From contig SADC01000143.1 in NCBI GenBank assembly GCA_004194705.1, forward strand, positions 62,001-126,000: a stretch of 64,000 nucleotides of DNA. The letters are read 5' to 3'. How positions within the stretch are numbered: position 1 is the first letter of the stretch; every line of letters begins with the position of its first letter. The notes under the pieces are model-generated. The model was not told the origin of the DNA. It worked only from the letters and a program-made list of their open reading frames with translations, and made no database searches. Positions 1-10,719 of this stretch are shown here, in pieces. A program made the position numbers and the translations under genes. The DNA comes from Ditylenchus dipsaci. Its lineage: Eukaryota; Nematoda; Chromadorea; Rhabditida; Anguinidae.

Positions 1-173
1 TATTAACATTTATAGAAATTTAATGAGAATTTTAAATAATTTTATTTATTTTTTCAAAAAAACGACACGGCCCGGGCTGGACGACTTGAAAATTCAGGTT
101 TTTTTTCAATTATTTGGATTTTTGACGCTAGTAGCGAATACACCTCCCCCCTGAAAGATTTTCACCTTTTTTA

Positions 174-419
174 CTTAAAGGGACATTGCCGTCTCCGACA
201 ACGGGTGTCGCCCGCCAATTCAAATTTTTTTCTTTATCGTTGGATTTACGAACGAATTTTTATACTTGGTTTCTAACAAAACTTTACCTGAAATTAAATT
301 CTAGACCTGGTTTTGTTAGAAACCAAGTTGAAAAATCTGTACAGAAGTTGAATAATTGGGCAAAAAAATTTGAATTGGCGGGGACAATTCAAAACAGGTG
401 CAATGACCCTTTTAAGTAA
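174..419. mobile_element. Short palindromic MITE (ACTTAAAGGGACATTGCC family)
   Basis: The ends ACTTAAAGGGACATTGCC and GCAATGACCCTTTTAAGT are inverted copies. A further inner inverted pair (CCGCCAATTCAAATTTTTTT and its complement) covers most of the element. Related copies lie at 48241-48440 and 54000-54190. No coding capacity is seen; superfamily unknown. Confidence 0.6.
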
Positions 420-590
420 AAAGTACCCAAATTTACGTCCCAGACCCCGGAAAATATGCGTAAACTCTTTATTAGTCACAACTTCCGTACGCTGGTCTAC
501 CCCAAGCCTAAGGGCTAAGCCTAAAATTGTTGTTTGCAAGGGTAGTTACAGCAATTTTAAAAGGTCGGATTCTTGGGGGTTATTCGCTAC
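366..590. repeat. Dispersed repeat, copy 1 of the 3240-3455 repeat
   Basis: About 220 bases beginning GAATTTGAATTGGCGGGG and running through a block containing CAGACCCCGG match 3240-3455 almost base for base. It overlaps the right arm of the 174-419 MITE. No gene is visible in it. Confidence 0.65.
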
Positions 591-599
591 TAGGGCCGA

Positions 600-1454
600 A
601 TTTCTAAAAATGTGAATACACTTTTGTAGCCTAGAATCTTAGCTTTGATAATATATTCTTGAGGCCGACATATGTGTTAAGAGGTGGATCTGGGCCGGCC
701 CGGTCACCCCTACTCGCCACATCGATTTTTTTTTTAAATCTCAATTCGTTAAGATTAGGTCAAAATGCTTTTTAGAGAGTTGAAATGGGAAAAATATTCT
801 GGGTAGTCTGCTATCATCACACTACTATCATCCTTTACACAAATTTTTGAAAAATTTATTGGAAATCTATCCTAATCCTGACTGAAATTCCCGTTTTTTC
901 TTTACAGAAATCCCCAGATTTTTGAAAATCCCGGTCTCATGATCCAGCCAGTGCCCTAAATTGCCGAACCAAAAAAAATTGTCTAATTGTAGTCCAAAAT
1001 TCCACAAGTTAAGTCATAAAGTGTAATGAGTTGATAGTGATATTTTTAGACCAGCGAAAAAAACTGCAATTTTTTATTAAATATACCTTGGCTTGCTCCC
1101 AATTATCCTTAAATTATAAAAATATAGATAAAAAATTCAATAAATTTTTAAACCATACTTTTCCGGCCAAACCTATAGCAAAAAATATTAGAACTTTTTT
1201 AATTTACTTAATTGAAACCTTTAATTTACCAAAAGTTCTAGCTAAGAAGCGAGAAATGGTATGACAATAGGTGAGTGGTTTACCATTCACTTCCAGAATA
1301 GGCACTTTGCCGTAAATAGTGCCTGAATAATGTTGTAATTAAAGTTTGTAGCTATTTTCTGCAGCAACACGAAAAATTACTGTCTTTTAGTGCAAGCCAC
1401 TGTTTTCTGGTTATTCGAGCGTCTTCGAACTCTGTCTGAACAAAATCACTGTTA
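600..1454. other. AT-rich interval, no supported gene
   Basis: Nothing recognised. The 1031-1264 plus-strand open frame is very AT-rich, lacks splice context and resembles no family known to me. A GGCCGGCCCGG patch sits near 692. Confidence 0.4.
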
Positions 1455-1641
1455 CAGTCAAACCTCGATAATCCGCCACCCCATGGGACCGATCCGAGGG
1501 TGGCGGATTATCGAGGTGGCGGTTTAGCGGGGGTAAACTTTATTGAGTTTCTCTGACGGCCAACCAAATCGGGCTAATCGAGGGTGGCGGTTTATCGAGG
1601 GTGGCGGTTTAGCGGGGTGGCGGATTATCGAGGTTTGACTG
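1455..1641. mobile_element. TA-flanked MITE, CAGTCAAACCTCGATAATCC ends
   Basis: The termini CAGTCAAACCTCGATAATCC and GGATTATCGAGGTTTGACTG are perfect inverted repeats, each flanked by TA (1453-1454 and 1642-1643). TA duplication plus a CAGT start fits the Tc1/mariner/pogo group. The inside is a degenerate array of GGTGGCGGTTTA-like units and is non-coding. Confidence 0.75.
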
Positions 1642-1649
1642 TACTTTTT

Positions 1650-2494
1650 TCGTAAAATTTCATTTTTAATTTTAATTTTAATTTTACTCGAATTATTTTT
1701 ATTCAAATACAGGGGAAGAGGGGCGAAAATTGCAAGCCGGAAAAAAGCGCGCCATTTTTTCTTTTAGTGAAAGAGGTGAACTTTTAAGCTTTTTTTTCAA
1801 TTGATAATACCATTAGGTAGGCCTGGCATTCTAGTTTCTAACGAAATATCTTTTGTTGAAATCCTTATATAGTAAAAGAGCACCCTGATTTCTGGTTAAA
1901 ACAATTTTTCTTCGCTTTTTCGAGCGCTCTTCTTTTAAACGTTTCGTCTAAATCTAACTAAGGTAATCAGCAAGTTTGAGCCTGTGATGTGGCCAAGAAT
2001 TTTTTTTTGTAAAAAAGTTTATTTTTTATTTGAAATTTAGAAAAATTTTCAAATTTTTTTTATTTGTGTGGGCTGTTTGTTCTATTTTTTATTCGTTGTC
2101 GTCAGATATTTTTATCAGGGGACCCCTGCCAGACTTTTAGCTACATTTTGAGTAAAAATACTGTCTGAAAAAGTGAAAATATCCGGGTAATTTTCCAGCG
2201 CACTCTCAGGGTGTACCAAAATTATTTATTTCATAATTTTGAAGTTTCAATGTTTCAAAGCCCCTCTTGAGATTATTTAAACTATATCATTTTCGACTTT
2301 TACATTATTTTTAATCTACATTTTTTAAAGAAAATTCAGGTATAAGGGGGGGGGGGGGAAAGCTGCTTAACTTTACTATGAACGTTCATGGTGGTAGCCA
2401 GATGGTGGTCCTTAGTTGGTGGTACCCACGAAGGAATATCCAGATGGTAGTCCTTATTTGCTGTTACCCAGATGCACGTGGCAATATGATACAT
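1650..2494. other. AT-rich interval, no gene; degenerate GGTGGTACC repeat from 2380
   Basis: No coding signal is seen from 1650 to 2375. From about 2380 a loose GGTGGTACCCAGATGGT-like repeat begins and continues around the next foldback to about 2880. The same degenerate repeat recurs at 21270-21880. Confidence 0.4.
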
Positions 2495-3210
2495 AGATGG
2501 TCACGGTTGTGTGTATATATCTCCCCAACATATATCTCCCCAACATATATCTCCCCAAATCCAAATTTTACACATTTATTTAACTTATAGTTGTCTTACA
2601 ACACTACTATACGGTTGTAGATTGTAGATGGTGTCCAGGTGGTGCCAGTCAGGCAGGGCTACCCAACTAGTGTTACTACTATCTGCGGTGGTAGTAGCCA
2701 AATTGTGGTACCTAAGTAGAGGTCTTCAGGTAGTGGTACCCAGTTAGTGATGCTCAGGTTGTATGATTTAGGCAGTGGTGCCCTAATGGTACTTAAGCAG
2801 GGTTAGAGGCACCTATTCAGGTGGAATTAGCTAGGCAGTGGTGCTCATGTAGTGTTCGTGTAGTATCATCCAGAAGGCGGGGATTCTGCGCGAATTTTTC
2901 AAATTAATCTTTTTGTCTTACGAGCAACTCCTATAATTTTAATTTTTTTCTACTATCTTACCTCAGTTCCACTCGATAATCCCTAGAAAAATGCAATTTT
3001 ATGGCGTACTTCTGAGTTTCGCTGAATTCGCCACGCACATCCATTTATATCCAGACATCACCATCTACCTAAACCACCTCAGAATTGGATGCCCTACTGG
3101 CTACGAAACTACTCCAGAACTGTGGTTTCGAGATAAGTGTTGGGAGATATATGTGGGGAGATACGTGTTGGGGAGATATATGTGGGGAAATATAAACCCA
3201 TAACCATGGT
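2495..3210. repeat. Foldback with TATATCTCCCCAACA minisatellite arms
   Basis: Three tandem copies of ATATATCTCCCCAAC at 2511-2563 face inverted copies at 3137-3192. Outside them the sequence near GGTCACGGTTGTG is mirrored by CATAACCATGGTCG. No gene is seen between the arms. Confidence 0.6.
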
Positions 3211-3239
3211 CGCTCCCAGGTAGAGGTCCTCAGGCAGTG

Positions 3240-3455
3240 AAATTTGAATTGGCGGGGGACAATTCAAAACAGGTGGCAATGACCCTTTTAAGTAAAAAGT
3301 ACCCAAATTTATGTCCCAGACCCCGGAAAATATGCGTAAACTCTTTATTAGTCACAACTTCCGTACGCTGGCCTACCCCCAAGCCTAAGGGCTAAGCCTA
3401 AACTTGTTGTTCCAAAGGGTAATTACAGCAATTTTAAAAAGTCGGATTTTTTGGG
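3240..3455. repeat. Dispersed repeat, copy 2 of the 366-590 repeat
   Basis: This is a near-identical copy of 366-590, including the block containing CAGACCCCGG. The differences are scattered single bases and homopolymer-length changes. Confidence 0.65.
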
Positions 3456-3956
3456 GTGGGGGGGTTGTATTCTATAGTAGTGACGAAATTTGAAATGCCG
3501 TATATCGTATAATAAGGTCCCATGTTAAATTTAAAGTGGGGTGGAATTTCTGATTTTATTAACTTTTTGAGCCCTATAAAAAGATTGAACTTATGCGGAT
3601 TCCACACTTGCGGATCTGTTCTTCCGGATTATCACTTGCGGATTCCACATTCGCGGATTTTCATCTGCGGAATTTTTCTTTGCGGATTCAGATAATTAGT
3701 ACTAATTCAGATAATTAGTTGCGTATTCTGCTTTTGCGGATTTTAGCTTGCGGATTTTTTCTTGGGGATCCCACATTTGCGGATTTCCACTTGCGGATTT
3801 TTTTTGCGGATTCCACATTTGCGGATTTTTTTGCGGATTGACTTGCGAATTTTTGTGTGTATCATGCATTTGCGGATTTTGACTTGCTAAATTTTTCGCG
3901 GGCTATACATTCGTGGTTGTGTATATCATTAGATAAATAACATGACTTTTTCTAAG

Positions 3957-5709
3957 CTGCTATCAATGCCTTTAAAGACGTTTTTGGCTCGAATTTGACA
4001 ATACGAACCTGACTTTTTCACCTTTCGCAAAGCATTCACCGTCATATGAAACGGAATGGTCTGTCACACATTTATTCGTCTAACGAAGACTACAGAATTT
4101 TGGTCAGAAGTTTGGCAGCTTTATCTTTTCGGTACTTCTTTAGTCCCCCCCCATACTCGGATTTTTTGAAAAGAGACTCAAAATCACCCTCCGAACTCAT
4201 TTTTTCTGCACAACAAGATGCGAGAAGCATTTCTAAACACTTTCTGAATAAAAACAATATTTTTTTTCAAAAAAAATTGCCACCCGCCCCTTGGGGTAGA
4301 TGGTCTTTTTCGGGTATTTTAGGGTCCTTTTTGGGTGATTTATCACATTTTTCTTGCTGGAGCTGGGCAAAAATAGTCTCTAAATGCATTTTTGATCAAG
4401 AGTCTTGCTCGGAATCATGTCTAAGGTAAGTCTGTGCGCATCTCTAACTCTCAAGACCCCTTCGGGGCGCAGGGGGCTTGGTTGCTTAGGGTTGAGATGC
4501 GCACACACACATACCTGAGACACAAATCACTCGAAAGTGACTCTGGATGCGTGAAAAATGTATGCATACCAGAGTTCATTTGCGGTAGGCCCAGAAAGTG
4601 AAAAACTGTTCAGAAATCCACTATTTTTACGTAGATTTTGCTTAAAACGTTTAATATTTAGTCAAAAATACCCTAAAAACCCATCTAACCCCAAGGAGTG
4701 GGTGACAATTTTTTTGATAAAATTCAACGTTTTTATTCAGAAAGTGTTTAGAAATGCTTCTCGTACCTTGTTGTGATGTTGTTAGAGATTTTGGGTCCCT
4801 TTTTAAAAAATCCGAGTATGGGGCGGGACTAAAGAAGTGCCATCTTTTCTGCCCGTAAGGCAAGTAGAGGTAGCATTCCAATTGTTGTTGACCGAGTTTC
4901 GGAAGTTAAATCTGCTTTCTATTGCTGAGTCCGTGTTTTCATATTTCAAGCGGTAGATTTTCTAAACTATACTTTTCTATCCATATACTTTTTTAGAAAC
5001 TACATCCACATACAGGGCGCGAGAAATTCACCCCTTTTTCCACCAACAGTATGGAATCAAAAAGAAACACAGGATGGTGTTCTGGGAAGAACAAATAATG
5101 CTCAAGAGTCATTTCATTGTCAGCTGAATGCTCAGTTAAAAAAGAAAAATCCTGCATTTTCAAAGTATGTTTTTTACTTTTTTGTTTAAGTAAAAAAGGC
5201 CAAAAAAATAGCCTCTTCTGCAAAAAAATTACCCTGCTTTAGCAAAAAAGTGCCCTTTTCTGTGCAAATTCTGTTCAACAAACAACAAACGACAAAAGTC
5301 ACGGGACACGATTTTTATCACGTTTTCTGTGGGAGTCTGGGCGAGTTTTACAAAAAGGGAAACAATTCCGCCGAAAAAAAGAATTTCCCTGAAAAATTTG
5401 GTTGAGCCTGCCGAGTTTTAGAATCACCCTGTAAATCACACGTTTAATTTAATTTTCAGAGCCATAGAGGTCATCAAAAAAGAAGAGCTTGTTGCCGAAA
5501 CGAAGCTCAAAGAATATGAACTAGATCCAACTGTTGGATTATTAGTGCACCCCCGTTCTGTTCAATCCCAATCAACAGACCGGGCTATTCGGGTATTCAT
5601 AGCAATATACGATGCGCTCCAAACACCCACAGATGAGGAAACCTTAGAGCATCTAAAAACTTTGCACTTTCGGATTATGAAAAATGGTTTTGATAATTGG
5701 GACGATTAG
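3957..5709 (+). pseudogene. Mutator-like (MULE) transposase, C-terminal part, broken by an insertion
   Basis: Three exon blocks read in one phase. The first (3957-4130, then 4850-4952) begins AINAFKDVFG and continues LFHLSQSIHRHMKRNGLSHI, then LAALSFLPVRQVEVAF. The second is 4997-5164 with WNQKETQDGVLGRTNNAQES, and the third is 5460-5709 ending NGFDNWDD and a stop. The order AAINAFK.VFP / LFH..Q..R / LAFLP / RTNN..E..H is what I know from MULE-domain and FLYWCH-type transposase-derived proteins; TNN-x-x-E-x-x-H is the clearest motif. Introns are 4953-4996 and 5165-5459, both GT...AG with matching phase. The copy has an in-frame TGA at 4010 and a 719-bp interruption after 4130 (element plus duplication). 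The catalytic N-terminal half is not visible. It is an inactive remnant. A domesticated host gene of this family cannot be excluded. Confidence 0.72.
4131..4841. mobile_element. 711-bp foldback element inserted in the MULE transposase
   Basis: The ends GGTACTTCTTTAGTCCC and GGGACTAAAGAAGTGCC form an imperfect TIR, and long inner arms (4140-4320 against 4640-4830) mirror each other. The 8-bp target duplication ATCTTTTC is at 4123-4130 and 4842-4849. Removing the element and one duplication restores the reading frame SLAALSF-LPVRQ. The centre carries two copies, in opposite orientation, of the DMIPRST-type cassette (about 4340-4437 minus and 4510-4625 plus) around a CCCCTTCGGGGCGCAGGGGG patch. 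Confidence 0.75.
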
Positions 5710-6292
5710 AATATCATACTGTAATTTTATCGCTATTATTAATAACTTGTTAGTGGTTAGTACTTTTGGTGAATGCGATCTCCCGCTTTTGTTAATGACA
5801 TAGACTCATTAGTGATGTAGACCTAATAAATATAAAATTTGTACACAAAGAATTGACAAATAATAAACAGCCTATTCTTATTGCCCATAAGGTGACTCCC
5901 CTTTGCTTGTGTAAAACTCGCAAATCAATATCTGGAAAGGTAGAATCCGCAAGTAAAATTCCGCAAATGTAAAATACGCAAGTGTGGAGTCCGCGATTGA
6001 AAATCCGCAAATGTGGACACCGCACGTGATAATCCGGAAGAACGAATCCGCAAGTGTGGAGTCCGCAAGTTAAAATCCGCACAAAATGGCTCCGCATGTG
6101 CAGAATCCGCGAAAAAAATCCGCAACTGAGTGCTCGCCATTATTACAAGATATACAGTAATGACGAAATAGCAAATTTCGATATTTTCATTTCAATTGGT
6201 CGCCGGCGAGTGCCGGCGCCTTAAAGCTAGTATGTTTGCTTAATGGGGCGTAAAAAGGTTGGGCCGGAGAACACAATAGCGAGTTACCTCAG

Positions 6293-6375
6293 ACATAATT
6301 CCGAGAAGTACTCTTGATCAAAAAATGCGTATAGAGTCTCTTTTTGCCACGGCCCAGTTGAAAAACATGGTGAGG
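6293..6375 (+). repeat. Copy of the DIIPRSTLDxKM exon-like cassette
   Basis: After a splice-acceptor-like TTACCTCAG the plus strand reads DIIPRSTLDQKMRIESLFAT. Similar peptides are encoded at 24240-24343 (minus; DMIPRSTLDHKMHVESIFAT) and 57809-57905 (plus; NIIKSKTLDHKMHIESLFAT), with a degraded one at 4340-4437. It is repeated, so it is probably part of a transposon. The family is not recognised. Nothing else is seen between 6126 and 6780 apart from a short CTATAGTGTACTTTAGC duplication near 6630-6665. Confidence 0.5.
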
Positions 6376-6780
6376 CAGTCAAAGAATACATATATTTACT
6401 TTTCTATTGTTCTGCCATAAAAGTGGTCTAATCTACCTTTTAAAAATGTTTATTGGGTTCGAAAGGGCGTCCAGGTACCCTCACCTTGGTCTCCCAAGGC
6501 AAAAAGTCAAATTTGGTCAATTTTTTCTTAAAATGGCCTTCCCACACCTAAAAGCGTATTTTCTACACGTTTCAAGCATTAAAACAGCTGAAAAACATGA
6601 TTTTGGGTCATTTTGGGAGGGCTCGCTATAGTGTACTTTAGCGTACTTTAGCTATAGTGTACTTTAGCCAAAGGTTGACATATGAAGTCATAAAATAAAA
6701 AAAAATCTTATTTTTAATACCTTTACTTTTTGTGCCCTGTTTTGTGAACATGCTGCAACAAAAAAATTCCAGACTGTGTA

Positions 6781-7259
6781 TTGGGCTGGGCATAAGTTCG
6801 CCATTGGTTATACACAACGGACAATGTTTTGGAATGGGTTATATAGTTATATTTTGTTCTTAGTAATACAAGCCAATCAAAATTGGCAGATAGGTTCCAA
6901 AATCAAAATTTAAAGAAAAACAAAAATTTTCGATGGGTTTATAGATTTCAATTTCATTTTTTGAATTTCAAATTTTTAACCGATCGAAAATTTTCGTTTC
7001 TATTTTGCGAATTAAAATTTTGATTTTGGAACCTATCCATAGGCGTACCCAGGATTTTCTGACGGGGGTGCTAAATAGGCTAAAAATCCTGACGGGGGGG
7101 GGGGGGTGGAGGCTATAGCCCGGCTAGTCCCTCCCCCCTGGGTACGCCTATGAACCCATCTGAAAATTTTTAATGACTTGTATTAGTGAGAACTTGTGAC
7201 ACCCATGCAAAATTTTGTCCGTTGTGTATAACATACCGCGAACTTATGGACCAACCCAA
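6781..7259. mobile_element. mariner-like non-autonomous element
   Basis: The ends TTGGGCTGGGCATAAGTTCG and CGAACTTATGGACCAACCCAA are inverted repeats flanked by TA at 6779-6780 and 7260-7261. The TTGGGTTGGxxxATAAGT form is typical of mariner termini. The inner arms mirror each other and there is no transposase. A second MITE (7038-7152) interrupts its right arm. Confidence 0.8.
7038..7152. mobile_element. MITE, CATAGGCGTACCCAGG ends, nested in the mariner element
   Basis: The termini CATAGGCGTACCCAGG and CCTGGGTACGCCTATG are inverted repeats. Flanking 8-mers AACCTATC (7030-7037) and AACCCATC (7153-7160) agree at 7 of 8 bases and are probably a target duplication. The interior is G-rich. It is younger than the host element. 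Confidence 0.7.
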
Positions 7260-7776
7260 TACAAACTATCACGAACCAATAAATTTGCTTTTGGCGCAAT
7301 CTTTGGCTTGCCGAGTTTTGCATAATAATTAATGCAACCACCGAGAAAAAAATAAATTTTCTTTAGTACATAATGTAAAAAACACGATTTCAATACGAAA
7401 AAGCTGGAGCCAAAGCTGGAGCGAAAATTTTGGCTCCAAAAAGCCGAACCGAATTTTTTCGATCCTCGGAACCAGAGCCCTAGCGGAAATTTTGATGCAC
7501 CAGAGGTAGAGCCGTAACTGAAAGGTAAGATATACAGCAAAAGCTTGTAAGCTCACCTTAGCGTAGTGGAAAAGCAGGCGAATAGGCTCACAAATGCCTC
7601 GAGCATCTAAAAATTTGTTGATAATTTCCACAAAAATCCGACACTGAATTCATGCCGAAATAAATGAGTTTGTAGTTTTGTTTGGGTGGTTTGGTTGTGG
7701 TGGTTGTCAATGCCTAAAATAAATTTTTGCTTTTTTTTTTGAAAAAATCTAGAATAAATTAAATTTTTATAACCAG
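7260..7776. other. Interval without a supported gene
   Basis: AT-rich, with a loose GGAGCCAAAGCTGGAGCG patch near 7400-7500. Minus-strand open frames here have no splice context or recognisable motif. Confidence 0.35.
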
Positions 7777-7920
7777 AGTAGTAGGAGGAGGAAGTGTTGG
7801 AGCAGGCATTGAAGGCGGTGGGGGTGGTGGTGCAGGCATAGGCGCTGCTGGCATTGGAGCGGGGGTGCTGTGGGCATAGGTGGTGCCGGCACTGCAGGTG
7901 CTGGTGCAGGTGCTTGCTAA
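7777..7920 (+). CDS. Gly/Ala-rich terminal exon, unknown gene
   Basis: After the acceptor TTTTTATAACCAG the plus strand encodes a run of glycine with Ala, Ile and Val (GGGSVGAGIEGGGGGG and similar) and ends in TAA at 7918-7920. One extra base in the G run at about 7861-7865 is needed to stay in frame: as written it hits TAG near 7877, and with six Gs it continues as GAVGIGGAGTAGAGAGAC to the stop. Gly-rich low complexity is common in secreted nematode cuticle or silk-like proteins, but no family can be named. Upstream exons were not found. It could also be a simple-repeat remnant. Confidence 0.35.
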
Positions 7921-8037
7921 ATTTTGTTACGATACTTTGCTTCAGGTTAAATAGTTTTCAAGATTTTTTTTTAAATGACTTATACTTTTTTAAGTTTCAT
8001 TTAAAGGTATTTACTTTATTCGGTCATTGTCATACAC

Positions 8038-8246
8038 CAGGGCTCCGAATCGTCCTTTTTAAAAAGATTTGTCCTTTTTCGGGCACCCCAAATCTTTTTT
8101 CATTCTGAAAATTTATTCAAAATCTTTTTTTTTCGCTTCAAAATGGCAACAAGCACTGGGTAAAATGACCCTTTCACTTCGAAAATAGTCAAAATGCCCT
8201 TTTTTACCCACATGTCGTTTTTTGAAAATTTTCATTCGGAGCCCTG
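8038..8246. mobile_element. hAT-type MITE, CAGGGCTCCGAAT ends
   Basis: The ends CAGGGCTCCGAAT and ATTCGGAGCCCTG are inverted repeats. An 8-bp duplication TCATACAC lies at 8030-8037. Its partner is at 10558-10565 because a second element (8247-10549) later inserted at its right end. A related fragment is near 58486. Non-coding. Confidence 0.75.
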
Positions 8247-8876
8247 CAGTGTTTTCATAACTAACACTAACTATGTTAGTGTTAGGCTAACACTAACCTA
8301 ACTCTAACACTAACACTTTAAACTAACCCTACACTAACACTAACATGTTAGTGTTAGTGTAAGGTTAGTTTAAAATGGCGGGTTAGTGTTAGTGTTAGGG
8401 TTAGTCTCAAGTGTTAGTGTTAGGTTAGTTTAAAGTGTTAGTGTAAGGTTAGTTTAAAATGGCGGGTTAGTGTTAGTGTTAGGGTTAGTCTCAAGTGTTA
8501 GTGTTAGGTTAGTTTAAAGTGTTAGTGTTAGGTTAGTGTTAGCCTAACACTAACATAGTTAGTCTTGAAACTAACTGTTAGTTTAAAATCAAACTGTTAG
8601 TTTAATTATAGTGTTGATTCTAACATACTGCTTAAAAAAAAATATTAACATAAGGTTCTTCAGTGCTGCTCAGTGATAAGGACTTGATCATCAAGTCTTG
8701 ATGAGAAATATTTTACCTTAATGAAGACCGTCTTTCTCATATTTTCCAGTTTCATAGCCACGCGCAAATTTTTGTTTTGTCTTTAAACTTTTCAAATGCG
8801 CTTGCCTCATTAATGTTTGTTGATTTTTTATGTCTGTACGATATATCTGTCTTTTAATGAGTTTGTCGTTCAGATA

Positions 8877-9229
8877 ATGGCTGATATCAAGAAGCAAAAA
8901 CTGCGCTCTTCCTTCGTCTAGGAAATAGGAGTCAAGCGAAAAGCCATTGACGTCATGGATGCCTTTTGTGAAGATATTTTCGAACGTCTGTGTCAGGATG
9001 CAGTTTCCTCGCGAAGTAGGTCGCTTTGTACTGAAATTCTTGCTTTGGAAAGCGTCTTGTTTTCAGGCGCTATCAGTCTCACAAGAAGCAGAAGGTTTCA
9101 ACGATATCCGTTCGTGAAAATGACTCGTCTACTCGGCTCTTTTCGAAAGGTGAATTGGCCAAGCATGCTGTTGCTGAAGGTACGAAAGCTGTGGCGATTT
9201 ACAATGACTCTTTCCCAGAGAAAACCTAA
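8877..9229 (+). CDS. Divergent histone H2B-like protein carried by a hAT element, copy 1
   Basis: In frame with ATG 8955 the segment reads [18 protein letters not shown], which aligns with the alpha-1 helix of H2B (family form: SIMNSFVNDIFERIAxEA). After a putative 47-nt intron (9020-9066, GTCGCT...TTTTCAG) the frame reads [20 protein letters not shown], then [13 protein letters not shown], the H2B signature ([32 protein letters not shown]). The stop is TAA at 9227-9229, with AATAAA at 9286. A start at 8877 (MADIKK) would give about 98 residues without the long basic tail of canonical H2B, but it needs one added base near 8928 to pass a TAG. The KAIDVMDAF segment before it also fits H2B. Canonical H2B is about 120 residues and usually intronless, so this is a divergent or decayed relative. 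Confidence 0.65.
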
Positions 9230-9774
9230 GGCTTTTATACTTTTGTTTCGTCAAAGTTCTTCGTCGTATTAGCTATTCTTTCAAAAATAAAGAAAGGTGG
9301 GAAGTTTGGCGTCTATTTCTAGGTGTGATTGTGTTCTTCGTTCTTAAAAATTCCACAATTCTGAAGATTTACACGGGTTAAGATCCCGAAAATGAAATTG
9401 ACCATGCGAGGCGCTACGTACACTATCTTTTTTTTGATGTGAGCGTAATTTCGGGACACCCTGTACTCGCACTGGTTTCACGACCACTTTCGGGAAACGA
9501 AAATGCTACGTCAGCGGCCTCTCATACAAAATTTTGCTTTACCAGAGTAACTGAACTACACATAAAAGAATAGAGACACACACAATTTCACACATGCGTT
9601 TTACTCCGTCCGAAAATATGCTGGTCTACATTTTGCCTGAGGCTGTGCTAAGCGAAAAATTTGACTGCTCATAAGAAGCCTCCTTAGGTGAACAATTATC
9701 CATACAAGTTTTCTTGCCATGTGGTAGGGAAGTCGCAGTAACACATCCAGAAACATCAGCTTTTTATTATAATA

Positions 9775-10093
9775 AAACCAAGAAAGAGATCAAGAAATAC
9801 GCTAAATGCGGCGGTTGCAATAAATGAACAGTTGAGAATTCAACAAATCGGAATTAATTCTGTTGCAATGCCGTCCAGTGGCTAATCCAGCCTGCGAAAA
9901 AATTCTTTCGACTGGTGCACCTGAAAGGGGACTGAGAGAACTTCCAACGCTAGCAGAGCTACAGGTCCAGCATCCTAAAAGAAATCAATTATTTTTTAAC
10001 AAAACCCGTTACAATATGTCAGAAAATAACCGCATCAGAGCACTTCAGCACTTCTTCGCAATCGCTTCTTTGAGGCCTTGTCGGGTTTCTTGA
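9775..10093 (+). other. Unrecognised short reading frames in hAT family 1
   Basis: In the second copy (about 38290-38415) the frame LFYYNKTKKEIKKYANAA runs open to a stop. Here two homopolymer differences break it. A following frame (9863-10093) reads VANPACEKILSTGAPERG. Both are kept in the two copies, so they may be remnants of an element gene. No motif was recognised. Confidence 0.3.
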
Positions 10094-10719
10094 ACAGACA
10101 GTTGACTAACTTCGATAGACATTTCTAAAGCAAACAATAAAATACCAGTAAGAAGTCAAAATACAACATAGCTGGTAATTTTTATAACTCAAATCAAAAT
10201 ACGAAGCATTTTTAAGAAACAGTGGATAAACAGTTGCTAACCATAAACTGAAACCTTATGTTAGTTAAGCAGTATGTCAGAATCAACACTATAATTAAAC
10301 TAACAGTTTGATTTTAAACTAACAGTTAGTTTCAAGACTAACTATGTTAGTGTTAGGCTAACACTAACCTAACACTAACACTTTAAACTAACCTAACACT
10401 AACACTTGAGACTAACCCTAACACTAACACTAACCCGCCATTTTAAACTAACCTTACACTAACACTAACATGTTAGTGTTAGTGTAAGGTTAAGTGTTAG
10501 CCTAACGTTAGGTTAGTGTTAGGCGTTAGTGTTAGTTATGAAAACACTGGAGCCCTGTCATACACCCTGGTATAATCCTATGCGGTAATGTAATCACTCA
10601 AAATGGTCATTTTTCTGCCTCATAGCCGAAACTTCAGCCAAACCAATGCGAAAAATTGGGTTTTAACAACAGCAGGAAGTGGTCTTGTCTCCTGAATGTA
10701 CAATAAGAATGAGTTTCCG

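Larger units (their letters stand above)
121..596. repeat. Foldback element, GACGCTAGTAGCGAATA ends
   Basis: The sequence GACGCTAGTAGCGAATA near 127 is repeated in inverse as TATTCGCTACTAGGG near 582-596, so the segment can fold back on itself. A second palindromic element (174-419) lies inside. A related end occurs at 24072. The 1-120 stretch is AT-rich with no gene seen. Confidence 0.45.
3590..6125. mobile_element. MULE-type element with TTGCGGATTCCACA minisatellite inverted arms
   Basis: About 300 bases of tandem units like CTTGCGGATTCCACAT (3590-3890) face about 225 bases of the inverted unit GAATCCGCAAGTGTGGA (5900-6125). Between them lies a broken plus-strand Mutator-like transposase gene. 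Long repeat-built arms around a MULE transposase fit a TIR-type MULE. Target duplications were not resolved. Confidence 0.6.
8247..10549. mobile_element. hAT element family 1, copy 1, carrying an H2B-like gene
   Basis: The ends CAGTGTTTTCATAACTAACA and TGTTAGTTATGAAAACACTG-like sequence are inverted repeats. The exact 8-bp duplication GAGCCCTG is at 8239-8246 and 10550-10557, diagnostic of hAT insertion. Subterminal arms of about 300 bases are arrays of GTTAGTGTTAGGTTAGTTTAA. No transposase domain was recognised, so it is probably non-autonomous cargo. A near-identical copy is at 35876-39079. Confidence 0.85.

Noticed and set aside
8260..8580. GTTAGTGTTAGGTTAG arrays as interstitial telomere repeats
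   Set aside because: The unit is not the nematode TTAGGC hexamer. The arrays are mirrored at both ends of a hAT element with a target duplication, so they are its arms.
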